The notes under the pieces: model-generated | What the model was told of the DNA's origin: nothing | What the model saw: the letters and a program-made list of their open reading frames with translations, nothing else | The model's database searches: none | Shown here: positions 63,026 through 64,000 of the stretch, piece after piece | Layout of the letters: every line of letters starts with the position of its first letter | How positions within the stretch are numbered: position 1 is the stretch's first letter | Position numbers and translations under genes: made by a program | From: Bryobacterales bacterium | GTDB taxonomy: Bacteria > Acidobacteriota > Terriglobia > Bryobacterales > Bryobacteraceae | DNA: 64,000 nt | Assembly (NCBI GenBank): GCA_027459465.1 | Contig: DAIDIH010000008.1 | Location: 1 to 64,000 of the forward strand | Reading direction: 5' to 3'

Positions 63026-63085
63026 GAAAACAATTCTACAACAAAATGTTCCTTTTTAACACAGTAATACTAGTGCATCGTCCTA

Positions 63086-63915
63086 TTAGTTCTTTATAGA
63101 ATCATCTTTCGTTCGCTTGGCTCTTCGACGGCGCGGCTTTCGAGGATGAGTTGCCTGGTAGTCCTTGGTGGTCTCGATAATGTGTTGGAGTTTTTCGGGT
63201 CCCTTGGTCCAGGTGAACGGCTGGCAGGTGTTGTTGTAGCTGTGAAGAAAGTGCGTGAGGAGATCTTTGAGATCCTGCTTGGAGTGTTGCACGCTGTGCG
63301 CAAGCCCCTGCTTGCTCAGGATACTGAAGAAGCACTCGATCAAATTGACCCAGGATGCGTGCGTGGGAGTGTAGTGAAAGCTCACCCCGGGATGGCGGCC
63401 GACCCAGCGTCGCAGAGCTTCGTTTTTGTGGATGTTCAGATTATCCGCCACGATGTGCAGTTCGCGATCAGGATAGGCCCGCACGACTTCATTCATGAAG
63501 CGGAGGAAATTCACCGAAGTGCGCCGATTCCGAATGTGAGCGAGCACTTTTCCGGTGGCAATTTCCAGGGCGGCAATCAGCGTCTGCGTTCCGTGTCGCA
63601 CGTACTCGTTGGTCCAGCTACGAGGCTTGTTGGCGCAAAGCGGCAGCAGTGGTTGCGTGCGATCCAAAGCTTGAATTCCAGGCTTGTCGTCCACGCAGAT
63701 GACCAGCGCATTCTCGGGAGGATTCAGATACAGGCCGACGATGTCCAACAGCTTGGCCAAGAAATCGGGGTCCGGACTGAAGGTGAACGTGCGAATCCGG
63801 TGCGGCTGCAATTCCGAAGCCTGTAAAATCGCGTGAACCGTGCTGTGCGGTAGACCCACGGCGCGAGCCAGCGTGCGGACGCTCCAACCTCGCCTAAAAA
63901 ATCTCTTGCCAACTT
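63086..63915 (-). pseudogene. IS630-family transposase, 5' truncated
   Basis: The frame carries WSVRTLARAVGLPHSTVHAI, then VICVDDKPGIQALDRTQPLL (first Asp), LHIVADNLNIHKNEAL (second Asp) and THASWVNLIECFFSIL (Glu). The N-terminal helix-turn-helix half is missing: a TAA stands just upstream of KRFFRRGWSV. The first in-frame ATG is at 63859. The adjoining IS701 lies only about 15 bp beyond its 3' end. Confidence 0.78.
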
Positions 63916-63958
63916 ACACCTAAGTCGGGTAAAAAGGATCTGTCCTGAGTGTCTCCGT

Positions 63959-63997
63959 TGGCCGGTTTTGAACTAACCAACTATGGCCGGTTTTGAA
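63959..63997 (-). repeat. Tandem TGGCCGGTTTTGAA repeats at the window edge
   Basis: TGGCCGGTTTTGAA is at 63959-63972 and 63984-63997, 25 bp apart. Spaced direct repeats of this kind mark the ends of another IS21-type element. The element itself would lie beyond the window, so this is tentative. Confidence 0.45.
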
Positions 63998-64000
63998 GTG

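Larger units (their letters stand above)
61200..63069 (-). mobile_element. IS701-family insertion sequence with 500 bp passenger
   Basis: The ends are TATTACTGTGTTA at 61200 and its complement ending at 63069. CTAG lies directly outside both (61196-61199 and 63070-63073), matching the 4 bp YTAR-type target of IS701 elements. At 1870 bp it is longer than usual. The excess is the 500 bp at the left that carries a plus-strand ORF. Confidence 0.8.

Overview
The window looks like a GC-rich bacterial chromosome or large replicon, most likely Acidobacteriota. That placement is an inference from the extracellular TPR-CHAT proteins, the style of the type IV secretion (T4SS) clusters and the transposon families; no rRNA or phylogenetic marker is present. 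Nearly all of it is mobile or accessory DNA.

Layout. (1) 1-7148, minus strand: an operon for one T4SS, read from a MoxR-type AAA+ ATPase through VirB1-, VirB9-, VirB10-, VirB2-like and membrane proteins to VirB3 and a VirB4 cut by the window edge. (2) 7149-9952: four ~90 bp-spaced repeats, a Tat-exported DUF362 protein, an alpha/alpha-toroid (squalene-hopene-cyclase-like) protein and a small excisionase-like protein. (3) 10242-13000: the 3' half of a tRNA-Thr(CGU) gene acting as attachment site, then a tyrosine integrase, an excisionase-like partner, a RepA-like replication protein and iterons. This is the left end of a second integrative element. (4) 13185-17047: a secreted TPR-CHAT protease-like gene coupled by ATGA overlap to an S41/PDZ protease. 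(5) 17.5-25.4 kb: a small lipoprotein, a tRNA-like sequence, an IS3-type element, and a possible defence island (HNH-like protein, helicase with a C-terminal PD-(D/E)xK-like site, TcmP and DUF5131/Gp37-like protein). (6) 25484-38651: one IS21-type element swollen from about 2.8 kb to 13.2 kb by three separate insertions, namely two 'recombinase in trio' (RIT) elements and one serine-recombinase element. (7) 38764-44058, minus strand: a second CHAT-S41 pair, here led by a sigma factor and a zinc-finger anti-sigma-like membrane protein. (8) 44881-60976, plus strand: SSB, ArdC-like anti-restriction protein and a second T4SS (VirB2, B3, B4, B9, B10, small membrane protein, B5, B6, B8), mobilisation-type proteins, a strong inverted repeat that may be oriT, VirD4, VirB11 and a primase-like protein. 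(9) 61200 to the end: an IS701 element with a passenger ORF, a 5'-truncated IS630 transposase and two copies of what may be another IS21-type terminal repeat.

How the parts fit. Regions 3 to 8 read as one integrative conjugative element: integration/excision and replication at the left, T4SS transfer at the right, cargo between. The cargo is framed by two convergent, paralogous CHAT-S41 pairs. The left T4SS belongs to a different lineage of the apparatus and probably to another element stacked beside the tRNA site.

The two observations I rate highest are the RIT end structure and the CHAT-S41 pairs. Both RIT copies have the same architecture: TNATGTG arms 17 bp apart, a 6 bp coupling sequence, and a 20 bp palindrome on one side. 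Together these imply a symmetrical, dif-like double crossover site in the circular form. The twin CHAT-S41 gene pair, once with sigma and anti-sigma genes, looks like a proteolytic signalling module.
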